Of a stretch of 64,000 bases of DNA, positions 7,692-17,980 are shown piece by piece (position 1 is the first letter of the stretch; every line of letters begins with the position of its first letter). The position numbers and the translations under genes were made by a program. The DNA comes from Halomonas sp. 25-S5. Lineage in GTDB: Bacteria > Pseudomonadota > Gammaproteobacteria > Pseudomonadales > Halomonadaceae. The stretch spans positions 62,001 to 126,000 of the forward strand of contig NZ_JARANV010000004.1 of NCBI RefSeq assembly GCF_029889845.1, in the 5' to 3' direction. The notes under the pieces are model-generated. The model worked only from the letters and a program-made list of their open reading frames with translations. It ran no database searches and had not been told where the DNA came from.

Positions 7692-8576
7692 ATGGCAGAC
7701 GAGATAGAGCTCAAGCTGGCCCTGGGGGCCGAGGCGCCCGAAGCCCTGCGCCGCCACCCCCACCTGGCTGGCCTGACCCCCGCGCTCACGCGCCTGGGCA
7801 ACACCTACTACGACACCCCCGAGGGCGACCTGGAGCAGGCGCGCATGGCGCTGCGCCTGCGCCGCGCCGGCGACCGCCTGCTGCAGACCCTGAAGACCCG
7901 CGGCCAGGGCGGTGGCGGCCTCTCGACCCGCGGCGAGTGGGAGTGGGAGGTGCCGGGCCCGGGGCTCGACCTGCGCGGGCTGGCCGCCCTGCCCCCCATG
8001 GCCGAACGCGACCCGGGCCTGCTCGAGCGCCTGGTGCCGCGCTTTGCCACCGATTTCATGCGCGAGACCTGGTGGCTGGAGGAGGACGGCCTGAGCGTGG
8101 AGCTCGCCCTGGACCTCGGCGAGATCCGCGCGGGCGGGCAGGCGGTGGCGATCCGCGAACTGGAGCTGGAGCTCAAGGCGGGCGACCCGACCGCGCTCTG
8201 GGCCCTCGCCGACGCCCTGGCCGATACGGTCGCCTTGCGTGCCTCGGACACCAGCAAGGCGGCCCGCGGCGGGGCGCTGCTCGGCAGTGGCTGGACGCTG
8301 CCCGAGGGCACCGGCGCCGCGGCCTGGCTGCACCGTGCCAGCATGGCGCTGGATGCCCTGGCCGATACCGGCCAGGACGCCTGGCGCGACGAGGCGCGCC
8401 GGGCCTTCCAACGCCTGTCGGAACTGGGTGATGATGCCCTCGACGATGAGGCACTGCGCGACGACGCCCGAGGGCTCGCCGAGGCCCTTGGCGCCGAGAC
8501 CTGGCTGACCCCCGCCTTCGGGCGCCGGATGCTGCGGCTGGCCCGCCGGCTGCCCGGCGACATCGACCTGGCCTGA
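7692..8576 (+). CDS. CYTH-domain protein, probable inorganic triphosphatase
   Basis: A 294-residue protein starting with the CYTH signature ExExK (Glu4, Glu6, Lys8 in MADEIELKL). The tunnel-fold residues follow: YYDTPEGDL, ALRLRRAGDRLLQTLK, TRGEWEWEV, ELELELKAG. The CYTH fold spans about residues 1-200. Family members hydrolyse triphosphate or thiamine triphosphate with divalent metals. E. coli YgiF has a C-terminal histidine-rich CHAD domain of about 200 residues; here only about 90 residues follow and they contain one histidine, so the CHAD domain looks lost or rudimentary. It is followed 28 nt later by the K+ channel gene on the same strand. Confidence 0.8.
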   Translation: MADEIELKLALGAEAPEALRRHPHLAGLTPALTRLGNTYYDTPEGDLEQARMALRLRRAGDRLLQTLKTRGQGGGGLSTRGEWEWEVPGPGLDLRGLAALPPMAERDPGLLERLVPRFATDFMRETWWLEEDGLSVELALDLGEIRAGGQAVAIRELELELKAGDPTALWALADALADTVALRASDTSKAARGGALLGSGWTLPEGTGAAAWLHRASMALDALADTGQDAWRDEARRAFQRLSELGDDALDDEALRDDARGLAEALGAETWLTPAFGRRMLRLARRLPGDIDLA

Positions 8577-8604
8577 CCGGCCTCGACCACCACAAGGACG
8601 AAGC

Positions 8605-9537
8605 GTGAACCACCTCCCCAAGCCCGCCGGCGAAGGCCTGCGCACCCGGGTCTTCCAGATCATCTTCGAGTCCGACACTCCGCTGGCCAAGGGCTTCGAT
8701 ATCGCCCTGGTCGTGACGATATTCGCCAGCGTGCTGGTGGTGCTGCTGGAGAGCATCGCCAGCCTGCGCGCCGAGTACGCTAGCCTGTTCTTCTGGCTTG
8801 AATGGGGATTCACCATCGCCTTCACCCTCGAACTGGCACTGCGACTCTACTGCCTCGAGAAACCGTGGCTCTATCTGCGCAGCTTCTATGGCATCGTCGA
8901 CGTGATCGCCATCCTGCCCACCTGGCTCACGCTGGTCCTGCCCGGAGCCCAGTCGCTGGTGGTGGTACGCCTGTTGCGTACCCTGCGTATCTTCCGTGTG
9001 TTGCGCCTGATGCAGTTTGTCGGCGAGTCGCGCCTGCTGCTCGATGCCCTGCATCGCAGCAGCCACCAGATCCTGCTGTTCTTCTTCGCCATCTTCTGCG
9101 TGGTTACCATTTTCGCCTCGGTGATGTACCTGATCGAGCCCCGGGAAGCCGGGTTCACCAGCATTCCCATGGCGATCTACTGGGCCATCGTCAGCCTGAC
9201 CACGGTGGGCTATGGCGATATCGTGCCAGTGACCCCGCTGGGCCAGGCGATCACGGTGATGCTGATGCTGACCGGCTATTCCATCATCGCCGTGCCCACC
9301 GGCGTCTTCTCCGCCCAGGTAATCCGGGCGATCCGCGAGGACCGCTACTCCGACGAGGCCTGCCCCGGCTGCGGCCATGAACGCCACGAGCAACGCGCCC
9401 GCTACTGCCTGAAGTGCGGAACCTGGCTGGACGAGACCGCCCCCGACCCACGCCTCTCGGAGGAAGAACGCAAGGCCTGGCGGTACAAGCACGGCGACGA
9501 GGAGAGAGACGATAACGGGTCGCCGCCGGCACGCTGA
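8605..9537 (+). CDS. Voltage-gated-type potassium channel with C-terminal zinc ribbon
   Basis: Ion-transport family channel of 310 residues with six membrane segments. S4 has the voltage-sensor pattern of Arg every third residue (VVVRLLRTLRIFRVLRLMQF, about 119-138), and the pore has the K+ filter TTVGYGD (199-205). After S6 (GYSIIAVPTGVFSAQVI) the cytoplasmic tail carries two CxxC knuckles (CPGC at 253-256, CLKC at 268-271), a zinc-ribbon-like module. The start is GTG at 8605, with AAGGA 6 nt upstream. It probably passes K+ in response to membrane potential, relevant to osmotic balance in a halophile. The zinc ribbon may set assembly or gating, which is an inference. Confidence 0.85.
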   Translation: MNHLPKPAGEGLRTRVFQIIFESDTPLAKGFDIALVVTIFASVLVVLLESIASLRAEYASLFFWLEWGFTIAFTLELALRLYCLEKPWLYLRSFYGIVDVIAILPTWLTLVLPGAQSLVVVRLLRTLRIFRVLRLMQFVGESRLLLDALHRSSHQILLFFFAIFCVVTIFASVMYLIEPREAGFTSIPMAIYWAIVSLTTVGYGDIVPVTPLGQAITVMLMLTGYSIIAVPTGVFSAQVIRAIREDRYSDEACPGCGHERHEQRARYCLKCGTWLDETAPDPRLSEEERKAWRYKHGDEERDDNGSPPAR

Positions 9538-9547
9538 GCCGGCGGCG
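9521..9547. terminator. Hairpin between convergent channel and yciO genes
   Basis: A perfect 10-bp stem CGCCGCCGGC / GCCGGCGGCG with a 7-nt loop that includes the channel stop codon. No T-run follows. It may serve as an overlapping terminator or mRNA 3'-end block for both converging genes, whose stops are only 18 bp apart. Confidence 0.5.
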
Positions 9548-9555
9548 CATGGAGG

Positions 9556-10179
9556 TCAGGTCTGGAAGGGGGTGATGTCGCCACGACCCTCGCGGACGAT
9601 CTTCGGCGGCAGGTCGCGCAGGTCGATCACGCTGGTGGCATCCAGGTGGCAGGCGCCGCCGTCGATCACCAGGTTGAGGTGCGCCCCGAAACGCTCGCGG
9701 ATCTCCTCGGCGTCGGTCATTGGCAGCTCCTCGCCGACCGGGATCAGGGTGACGCTCATCAGCGGCTCGCCCAGGGCGGCGAGCAGTGCCCGGGTGATGG
9801 CATGGTCCGGCACGCGCACGCCGATGGAGCGGCGCTTGGGGTGGAGCAGCAGCCGCGGCACCTCGCTGGTAGCATCCAGGATGAAGGTGTAGGCCCCCGG
9901 CGTATGAGCCTTGAGCAGGCGAAAGACATCGTTGTCCACCTTGGCGTAGGTGCCGATCTGGGAGAGATCGGAGCAGACCAGGGTGAAGTTATGCTTGTCA
10001 TCCAGCGAGCGCAGCCACTTGATCTTCTCGATGGCCTTCTTGTCGCCCAGGTGGCAGCCCAGGGCATAGCCGGAATCGGTCGGGTAGGCGACCACGCCGC
10101 CATCGCGAATGATCTGGGTCGCCTGGTCGATCAGGCGCTTCTGGGGGTTGTCCGGATGGATCTGGAAGAACTGGCTCAT
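9556..10179 (-). CDS. yciO: YciO-type Sua5/YrdC family protein
   Basis: A 207-residue single-domain protein of the Sua5/YrdC/YciO family. Visible motifs: AYPTDSGYALGC (nucleotide/threonine pocket), KHNFTLVCSDLSQIG, PGAYTFILDAT, RRSIGVRVPDH and the C-terminal VIDLRDLPPKIVREGRGD. YrdC members make threonylcarbamoyl-AMP for tRNA t6A; YciO is a paralogue with weaker activity and an uncertain role. The YciO assignment rests on KWLRSLDDKHNFTL-type sequence and on pairing with the PHP-domain gene upstream, as in E. coli rnm-yciO. Start ATG at 10179 has GGGAGC about 5 nt upstream. Confidence 0.85.
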   Translation of the reverse strand: MSQFFQIHPDNPQKRLIDQATQIIRDGGVVAYPTDSGYALGCHLGDKKAIEKIKWLRSLDDKHNFTLVCSDLSQIGTYAKVDNDVFRLLKAHTPGAYTFILDATSEVPRLLLHPKRRSIGVRVPDHAITRALLAALGEPLMSVTLIPVGEELPMTDAEEIRERFGAHLNLVIDGGACHLDATSVIDLRDLPPKIVREGRGDITPFQT

Positions 10180-10250
10180 GCGTGCTCCCTGTGGGGTGGC
10201 CGGTGGAAGGTGTCTGTCACTATAGCGCGTCGCGATCCGACGTCCCGGCC

Positions 10251-11153
10251 TCAGGCGGCTGCCGGGGCGGCGAGGCCGGCCAGGCGCGGGTGGGTCCACA
10301 CCGGCGGCGTGGCGGTACGTGGCACCGGACTCATGCTGCCCGGCGCCAGGTGGCCGCCGGGGAAGTGGAAGTCGCTGCCCACCGAGCCGTAGAGGTCGCG
10401 CTCCTGCAACTGCCGCGCCAGGTCGCGGGTCACGTCGGCATTCTGGAAGCCACTGACCAGCTCGGCGGCCTGGCCCCCGGCGGCGGCGAAGTCGTCGAGC
10501 AGCAGGCCGCGCTTGCGCCGTGTCAGGCCGTGGCGCAGCGGATGGGCCAGCACCGCGACCCCGCCGGCATCGAGGATCCAGGCCACCGCCGCGGAGAGGA
10601 AGGGCCAGTGGGCCTTGATGTCGCCGGCCTTGCCGTTGCCCAGGTGCTTCTTGAAGGCGGTGCCGATATCGGGCACCAGCCCCGCCGCGACCAGCGCCCG
10701 GGCGAAGTCCGGGCGGCCCAGCGGGCGCGCCGATCCGGCCTGCTCGCGGGCCCGCGCCAGGGCATCGGTGAGTCCGACCTTCTCGAGCCGCTCGGCGATG
10801 CGCCACGAGCGCCGCTCGCGCGCCTCGGCCTGGGCCACCAGGCCTGGGACCAGATCGCCGCGGGGGCCATCGGGCAGCAACCCCACCACGTGGATGTTGA
10901 TGCCGCGCCATTGCGTGGAGAGCTCGGTACCGGGAATCAGCCGGATCCCCTCGCGGCGGGCGGCCGCCTGCGCCTCCGCGATGCCGTCCATGGTGTCATG
11001 GTCGGTGAGCGCCATATGGGTCAGTCCCCGAGCCCGGCACAGCGCCACCACTTCGGCCGGCGGCAGGGCGCCGTCGGAAGTCGTGGAGTGCATGTGCAGG
11101 TCGATGGTAAGGGGATCGCCCTCGAAGCGCACGGGAAGTGCTGTCATGGGCAT
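10251..11153 (-). CDS. rnm: PHP-domain phosphoesterase, RNase AM family
   Basis: A 300-residue PHP-fold metallohydrolase. The metal ligands appear as [11 protein letters not shown] near residue 18, [10 protein letters not shown] near 48, GTELSTQ near 75, and later [10 protein letters not shown] and [11 protein letters not shown]. coli RNase AM (YciV/TrpH) hydrolyses 3',5'-bisphosphonucleotides and trims 5' ends of rRNAs; the same role is expected from the matching motifs, length and adjacency to yciO. Two in-frame ATG codons lie close together (11153 and 11147). It diverges from yciI. Confidence 0.85.
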   Translation of the reverse strand: MPMTALPVRFEGDPLTIDLHMHSTTSDGALPPAEVVALCRARGLTHMALTDHDTMDGIAEAQAAARREGIRLIPGTELSTQWRGINIHVVGLLPDGPRGDLVPGLVAQAEARERRSWRIAERLEKVGLTDALARAREQAGSARPLGRPDFARALVAAGLVPDIGTAFKKHLGNGKAGDIKAHWPFLSAAVAWILDAGGVAVLAHPLRHGLTRRKRGLLLDDFAAAGGQAAELVSGFQNADVTRDLARQLQERDLYGSVGSDFHFPGGHLAPGSMSPVPRTATPPVWTHPRLAGLAAPAAA

Positions 11154-11274
11154 GACGCCGGCAGGTGACTTTGTCAGAATATCCTTCCATGTTGCGTGCC
11201 CGACCGGTGACGGTCAATGCCGGGCGCCAGTCACACCCGCGGCGCGAGCCGCCCACCACCGAGGAAGACCCGAG

Positions 11275-11574
11275 ATGCTCTACGCCATCATCAGTGAAGA
11301 TGTGAACAACAGCCTGGAGCGGCGCCTGGCCGCTCGTCCCGACCACCTGGCCCGCCTCGAGGCGCTGCGCGATGAGGGCCGCCTGGTGCTGGTCGGCCCC
11401 CACCCCGCCATCGACAGCGAGGACCCGGGCGAGGCCGGCTTCACCGGCAGCCTGGTGGTCGCCGAGTTCGAGGACCTGGAGAGCGCTCAGGCCTGGGCCG
11501 ATGCCGACCCCTACATGATCGCCGGCGTCTACGCCAAGGTGACGGTGAAGCCCTTCAAGAAGGTCATGCCATAG
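11275..11574 (+). CDS. yciI: YciI family protein
   Basis: A 99-residue small alpha/beta barrel protein of the YCII family. Characteristic features are [31 protein letters not shown] with the conserved His-Asp pair region (RPDHLARL), LVLVGPHPA and the hydrophobic [18 protein letters not shown] near the C-terminus. E. coli YciI is about the same length; the biochemical function is unresolved, and in other species the domain acts in dehalogenation-like or ring-cleavage chemistry. Start ATG at 11275 has GAGGA about 9 nt upstream. Divergent from rnm. Confidence 0.85.
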   Translation: MLYAIISEDVNNSLERRLAARPDHLARLEALRDEGRLVLVGPHPAIDSEDPGEAGFTGSLVVAEFEDLESAQAWADADPYMIAGVYAKVTVKPFKKVMP

Positions 11575-11586
11575 CTCAACCATTTA

Positions 11587-11629
11587 TCAACAGCGGGTTT
11601 CCCACAGCTACTGTGGACAAGCCTGTTGA
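11587..11629. promoter_or_regulatory. Nested dyad with DnaA-like nonamers between yciI and mnmC
   Basis: Outer arms TCAACAG / CTGTTGA and inner arms CCACAG / CTGTGG around CTA. The same stretch holds TTATCAACA (11584-11592) and TGTGGACAA (11612-11620), each one mismatch from a DnaA box (TTATCCACA or its complement). It may be a structured terminator of yciI, since there is no T-run, or a protein-binding site ahead of mnmC. Confidence 0.45.
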
Positions 11630-11732
11630 AACGCGGCGGACGCCTTGCGCCAGCGCAGTCAGCAGGCCGCCGAGACGCGAGCGATCAAATCCTGACCAGC
11701 CCGCCCTTTCGACCCCCCTAGGGAGCCCCGCC

Positions 11733-13778
11733 TTGACCGCTGCCCCCGATGACCTGCCCCCGCTCTCCGGCCTGGAGAGCGCCCGCCTGGACTGGCGCCG
11801 GGAGGAAGGCGGCGAGGAGGCCCCCCACTCCACGGCCTTCGATGACGTCTATTTCTCGCGCCATGACGGCCGCGCCGAGACCGAGCACGTTTTCATCGCC
11901 GCCAACCGGCTGCCCGAGCGGTTCGCCGGCTGGCAGGCGGCGCGCCCCTTCGTGATCGGCGAGACCGGGTTCGGCACCGGGCTCAACATGCTCTGTGCCT
12001 GGGCCTGCTTCGATGCCCATGCCCCGCCGGCCGCCCGACTCCATCTGGTCTCCACCGAGAAGTTCCCGCTGCGCCGCGACGACCTGGCCCGGGCGCTGTC
12101 CGCCTGGCCGGACCTGGCCGAGCGCGCCGCACGCCTGGTCGCCCAGTGGCCCGAAGCGGTGGCCGGCGTGCACCGGCTATGGCTCGACGTGCGCGTCACC
12201 CTGGACCTGCACCTCGGCGACACCGCCGAGCGCCTGGCGCTGCTCGATGGCCGGGTGGACGCCTGGTTCCTCGATGGCTTCGCCCCCGCGAAGAATCCCG
12301 AGATGTGGCGACCCGAGCTGTTCGAGGCGATGGCGGCCCGCTCGCGCCCCAGAGCGACCCTGGCCACCTTCACCTGCGCCGGGGTGGTCAAGCGTGGCCT
12401 CGCCGCCGCCGGCTTTCGCTGGCGCAAGGTGCCGGGCTTCGGGCGCAAGCGCGAGATGCTGGCCGGCGAGATCGCCGAGCCCACCGCGGATCGCCGCCGC
12501 GAGCACTCCCCCTGGTTCTCGCCCCCGGCCCCGCACCGCACCCGTCATATCGCGGTGATCGGCGCGGGCCTCGCCGGCGCCAGCACCGCCGCCGCCCTGG
12601 CCCGGCGCGGCGTGACGGTCACCCTGATCGACCGCGAGGGGCCCGGCAGTGGCGGCTCCGGCAACGCCCAGGGCGCGCTCTACGTCAAGCTCGCGGCCGA
12701 CACCAACCCCCAGAGCCGGGTCTATCTCGCCGGCCTGCTGCACAGCCGGCGCTGGCTCGAGGCCCTCGACCCCGACCGGGAACTCTGGGCGCCCTGCGGC
12801 GTGTTGCAGCTGGCCACCCACGAGAAGGAACAGGCCCGCCAGGCGCGCTTCCTGGCCCACCACCCCCTGCCGGAGGGCGTGGTGCGAGGGGTGACGGCGG
12901 ACGAGGCTTCCCGGCTGGCCGGCACGCCAATCGACCACGGCGGACTTGAGTACCCCCAGGCAGGCTGGGTGCGGCCGGCCGCCCTCTGCGCCCGGCTGGC
13001 CGCCACGTCGGGCATCCAGGTTCGTCGCGCGGAGGTGGTCGGCATGACCCCGGACGAGCAGGGCTGGTCGCTGGCGCTGGCCGACGGCGAGCGCCTGGCG
13101 GCCGACCAGGTGGTGATCGCCAATGCGGCGCTGGCCAACCGCTTCGCGCCGACGGCGCGGCTCCCGCTGCAGCCGGTGCGCGGCCAGGTCAGCCGGCTCG
13201 CCCTGCCCCGGGGCGCCCCCGAGCTCGAACGGGTCATCTGCGCGGGCGGCTATGTGTCGCCGGCGCTGGACGGCGTGCTCACCTTCGGCGCCAGCTTCGC
13301 GCCCCGCGAGACGGACACCGGGATCCGCGAGGCCGACCACGCGGCCAACCTGGCGGAGCTTACGGCCACCCTGCCCGCCTTCGTGGCCGCCCTGCGCGAA
13401 GCGGGGGCCCGTCTCGACCCGTGTGACCTGGAAGGACGGGCCGCGGTGCGCGCCGCCAGCCCCGACAAGTCGCCCTATGCCGGCCCGGTGCCCGACGCCG
13501 AGGCCTGGCAGAGCGACTATGCGGCACTGGCCAGGGACGCCACCCGCGTGCCCGACACACCCGGCCGCCACCATGCGGGGCTATGGATCAGCGCCGCTCA
13601 CGGCTCCCGGGGCCTGGCCAGCGCGCCGCTGTGCGCGGAGCTTCTCGCTTCACGGATCTGCGACGAGCCGCTGCCGCTGGAACAGCCGCTGGTGGACCAC
13701 CTCCATCCCGGCCGGCGGCTGATCCGCGACCTGATTCAAGGCAAGCAGCCAGCGAGAGGCGTCGGAAACAGCTCGTAG
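11733..13778 (+). CDS. mnmC: Bifunctional tRNA mnm5s2U biosynthesis protein MnmC
   Basis: Two-domain enzyme for the last steps of mnm5(s2)U34 formation in tRNA wobble positions. The N-terminal methyltransferase (about residues 1-250) has GETGFGTGLNMLCAW as its SAM-binding glycine motif and DAWFLDGFAPAKNPEMW. The C-terminal FAD-dependent oxidase begins with the dinucleotide motif AVIGAGLAGASTAAALARRG and ends with HGSRGLASAPLCAELLAS. I chose the TTG at 11733: it has AGGGAG 7 nt upstream and gives 681 residues, close to E. coli's 668, while the in-frame ATG at 11613 has no ribosome site and would add 40 atypical residues across the dyad at 11587-11629. Confidence 0.9.
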   Translation: MTAAPDDLPPLSGLESARLDWRREEGGEEAPHSTAFDDVYFSRHDGRAETEHVFIAANRLPERFAGWQAARPFVIGETGFGTGLNMLCAWACFDAHAPPAARLHLVSTEKFPLRRDDLARALSAWPDLAERAARLVAQWPEAVAGVHRLWLDVRVTLDLHLGDTAERLALLDGRVDAWFLDGFAPAKNPEMWRPELFEAMAARSRPRATLATFTCAGVVKRGLAAAGFRWRKVPGFGRKREMLAGEIAEPTADRRREHSPWFSPPAPHRTRHIAVIGAGLAGASTAAALARRGVTVTLIDREGPGSGGSGNAQGALYVKLAADTNPQSRVYLAGLLHSRRWLEALDPDRELWAPCGVLQLATHEKEQARQARFLAHHPLPEGVVRGVTADEASRLAGTPIDHGGLEYPQAGWVRPAALCARLAATSGIQVRRAEVVGMTPDEQGWSLALADGERLAADQVVIANAALANRFAPTARLPLQPVRGQVSRLALPRGAPELERVICAGGYVSPALDGVLTFGASFAPRETDTGIREADHAANLAELTATLPAFVAALREAGARLDPCDLEGRAAVRAASPDKSPYAGPVPDAEAWQSDYAALARDATRVPDTPGRHHAGLWISAAHGSRGLASAPLCAELLASRICDEPLPLEQPLVDHLHPGRRLIRDLIQGKQPARGVGNSS

Positions 13779-13785
13779 AGGGAGC

Positions 13786-16172
<2,387 letters not shown>

Positions 16173-16198
16173 GGCATCATTTCGTATCCCTGATAACA

Positions 16199-16228
16199 GA
16201 ACAACCCCATGGATTCATGGGGTTGTTC
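16199..16228 (-). terminator. Hairpin terminator after zipA
   Basis: A perfect 13-bp stem GAACAACCCCATG / CATGGGGTTGTTC with a 4-nt loop, between the zipA stop and the ligA start. The following minus-strand sequence is T-rich but interrupted (TGTTATC), so termination may be partial. Confidence 0.7.
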
Positions 16229-16272
16229 CGCTTCAAGCTTACGGCTTACGGCTCCGGGCGTAGCCCGGTCGG

Positions 16273-17754
16273 CTAATTCACCTGATAGCGGTTGAGGCGA
16301 TTGCGCCGCTCGAACTCCTGGACCCGCTGGCGGGCGAACCCCACGGTCTGGGCGGTCATCACGCTCTGGTTCTCGTCCTTCAGCTCGCCGCCGAGGTGGC
16401 GGACGATGACCATGGCGGTCTCGACCATCGCCTCGAAGGCGGCCGCGGTATCACTGGCGCCCGGCAGCGGCATCAGCAGGGTGATGCCCTGGGTGCGGAA
16501 GTCGTCCATGGCCTCGATGGGGAAGGTCCCCGGCTTGACCACGTTGACCATGGAGAACTGCAGGCGGCTCTCGGGATCCTCGGTCTCGAAGCGATGGAAG
16601 ATGCCCATGTCGCGGCCATAGCGCAGCCCGCAGGCCAGCATCAGGTCGAGCAATGCCGTCCCGGAGAAGCCCTCCTCGTCCCGGGACATCACGCTGATGA
16701 CGATGATCTCGTCGGCCTGGCTCAGGGTCTCACGGGCATGCTCGGCGTTGACGTCATGGCGAAGGGCCCGTTCCAGCACCGGGTGGGTACGCACCACGTC
16801 GTCGCGCGGGGCCACGTCGTCCCTCGCGGTCTCGACCGGTGCCTCCTCGGACGCCTGCCGCGGGTGGTGGGCGGGGGTGAAGAGCGGGTCATCGTCATCG
16901 GCAAAGGCCACCGTCTCGGCCTCCAGGCGACGCCGCTCGGCCTCCCGGACGGCCTTCTCGTCCTCGGCCTGCTGGCGACACGCCGCCTCGCGAGCGGCGT
17001 TCTCGGCGCGCTGCTGCTCGCGGCGAACCTTCTCGCTGCGCTTGTGCTCACGCCGCTCGGTGAGGCTCTTCTGCAGGGAGGCCCCGAAGCGCTGCATGGA
17101 GGAGCCGACCCGCTTGGAGCCGCTCTTGAAGGAATCGCCCATGCCCTCGAGGTCCACCAGGCGATAGTGCTCCTCGTCGGCGTAGGTGTCGTGATCCTCG
17201 GGGTCGGCCGCCAGGGGCTGGGTATCCTGCCGTGCTGCAGCGGACTCCATGGGCTTATCATCCAGGCCATCCAGGCTCGAGAGCCCCGGCTCGCGGCGCT
17301 CGTCGGCCTCGGGGTAGAGACCCGTCGGCTCCTGATCCGCCGCCGGCGCCGTCACCGGGCCCCCGGCGGGACGGGCGACGCTCGGCTCTCGCTCGCCGGC
17401 CGGCCGGGGGCCCGATGCCTCGGGGCCGTCGGCATGCTGCCGGAACTCCGCCAGCACCCGCGAGGGGCCGGGGTGCTCCTGACGCTGCAGCTTGGGCTTG
17501 GATTGTACCCCCCGGTCGTCCGCCGGCCTGATGACCCGCGCCCCTCCGTTGGGCAGCTCCCAGTTGATTTCGGCCGCGCGGGCCGCGGCTTCAGGGTCCT
17601 CGTCGTTCCCCGTGGGGCCACGCTCGTCACGGTCCGCAGAGACCTGGTCGAGACGTGGAACACGACGCTGACGCTGCAGGCGACGCACACCATCGATGAC
17701 GATGAGGGTCACCAGCGCCAGCCCTAGTAAGATCAGCCACTCTCTTAGTTCCAT
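16273..17754 (-). CDS. zipA: Cell division protein ZipA
   Basis: Anchors FtsZ to the inner membrane in the early divisome. The 493-residue protein begins with a single N-terminal membrane helix (WLILLGLALVTLIVIDGV, N-out). A long low-complexity, charged and proline-rich linker follows, including a basic, Arg/Glu-rich helical stretch around residues 220-280, which may form a coiled coil. The globular FtsZ-binding domain occupies the last 140 residues (IIVISVMSRDEEGFSGTALLDLMLACGLRYG ... MVNVVKPGTFPIEAMDDFRTQGITLLMPLPG). It is longer than E. coli ZipA (328), the extra length being in the linker. Position between smc and ligA matches Pseudomonas. Confidence 0.92.
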   Translation of the reverse strand: MELREWLILLGLALVTLIVIDGVRRLQRQRRVPRLDQVSADRDERGPTGNDEDPEAAARAAEINWELPNGGARVIRPADDRGVQSKPKLQRQEHPGPSRVLAEFRQHADGPEASGPRPAGEREPSVARPAGGPVTAPAADQEPTGLYPEADERREPGLSSLDGLDDKPMESAAARQDTQPLAADPEDHDTYADEEHYRLVDLEGMGDSFKSGSKRVGSSMQRFGASLQKSLTERREHKRSEKVRREQQRAENAAREAACRQQAEDEKAVREAERRRLEAETVAFADDDDPLFTPAHHPRQASEEAPVETARDDVAPRDDVVRTHPVLERALRHDVNAEHARETLSQADEIIVISVMSRDEEGFSGTALLDLMLACGLRYGRDMGIFHRFETEDPESRLQFSMVNVVKPGTFPIEAMDDFRTQGITLLMPLPGASDTAAAFEAMVETAMVIVRHLGGELKDENQSVMTAQTVGFARQRVQEFERRNRLNRYQVN

Positions 17755-17980
17755 GGGTCGTCATGCCTTTTGCTAAGGCGCCATGCCTGATGGTTGTCCG
17801 TCAACAGCATAGCGCGATTGCCAAAAAAAGGGCCACTTTTTTTATTTGTCAAGCTCGGCATTTTGCTGCCGTAACCCGACCGGACCCTTCGCAATCGCCC
17901 TTAAGGTTCCCCGTGCTTCCGTGCAATGCAGTATTCATTGTCTTCCTTGTTAACCCGTTTGCCGTTCACGTTCAAGCCCA
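17755..17980 (-). other. smc-zipA intergenic region
   Basis: A 226-bp gap with lower GC than its surroundings. It holds the A/T hairpin at 17823-17843 and otherwise nothing recognisable. A zipA promoter should lie here, but I could not pick a convincing -35/-10 pair. Confidence 0.4.
17823..17843. terminator. Possible smc terminator
   Basis: AAAAAAAG and CTTTTTTT flank a GGCCA centre. Read on either strand this is an 8-bp A/T-rich stem ending in a T run. It would be a weak stem for an intrinsic terminator, but it stands out in GC-rich surroundings. Confidence 0.4.

Noticed and set aside
11584-11620. Chromosomal replication origin
   Set aside because: Only two imperfect DnaA-like boxes; no AT-rich unwinding element and no dnaA, gidA or rpmH neighbours.
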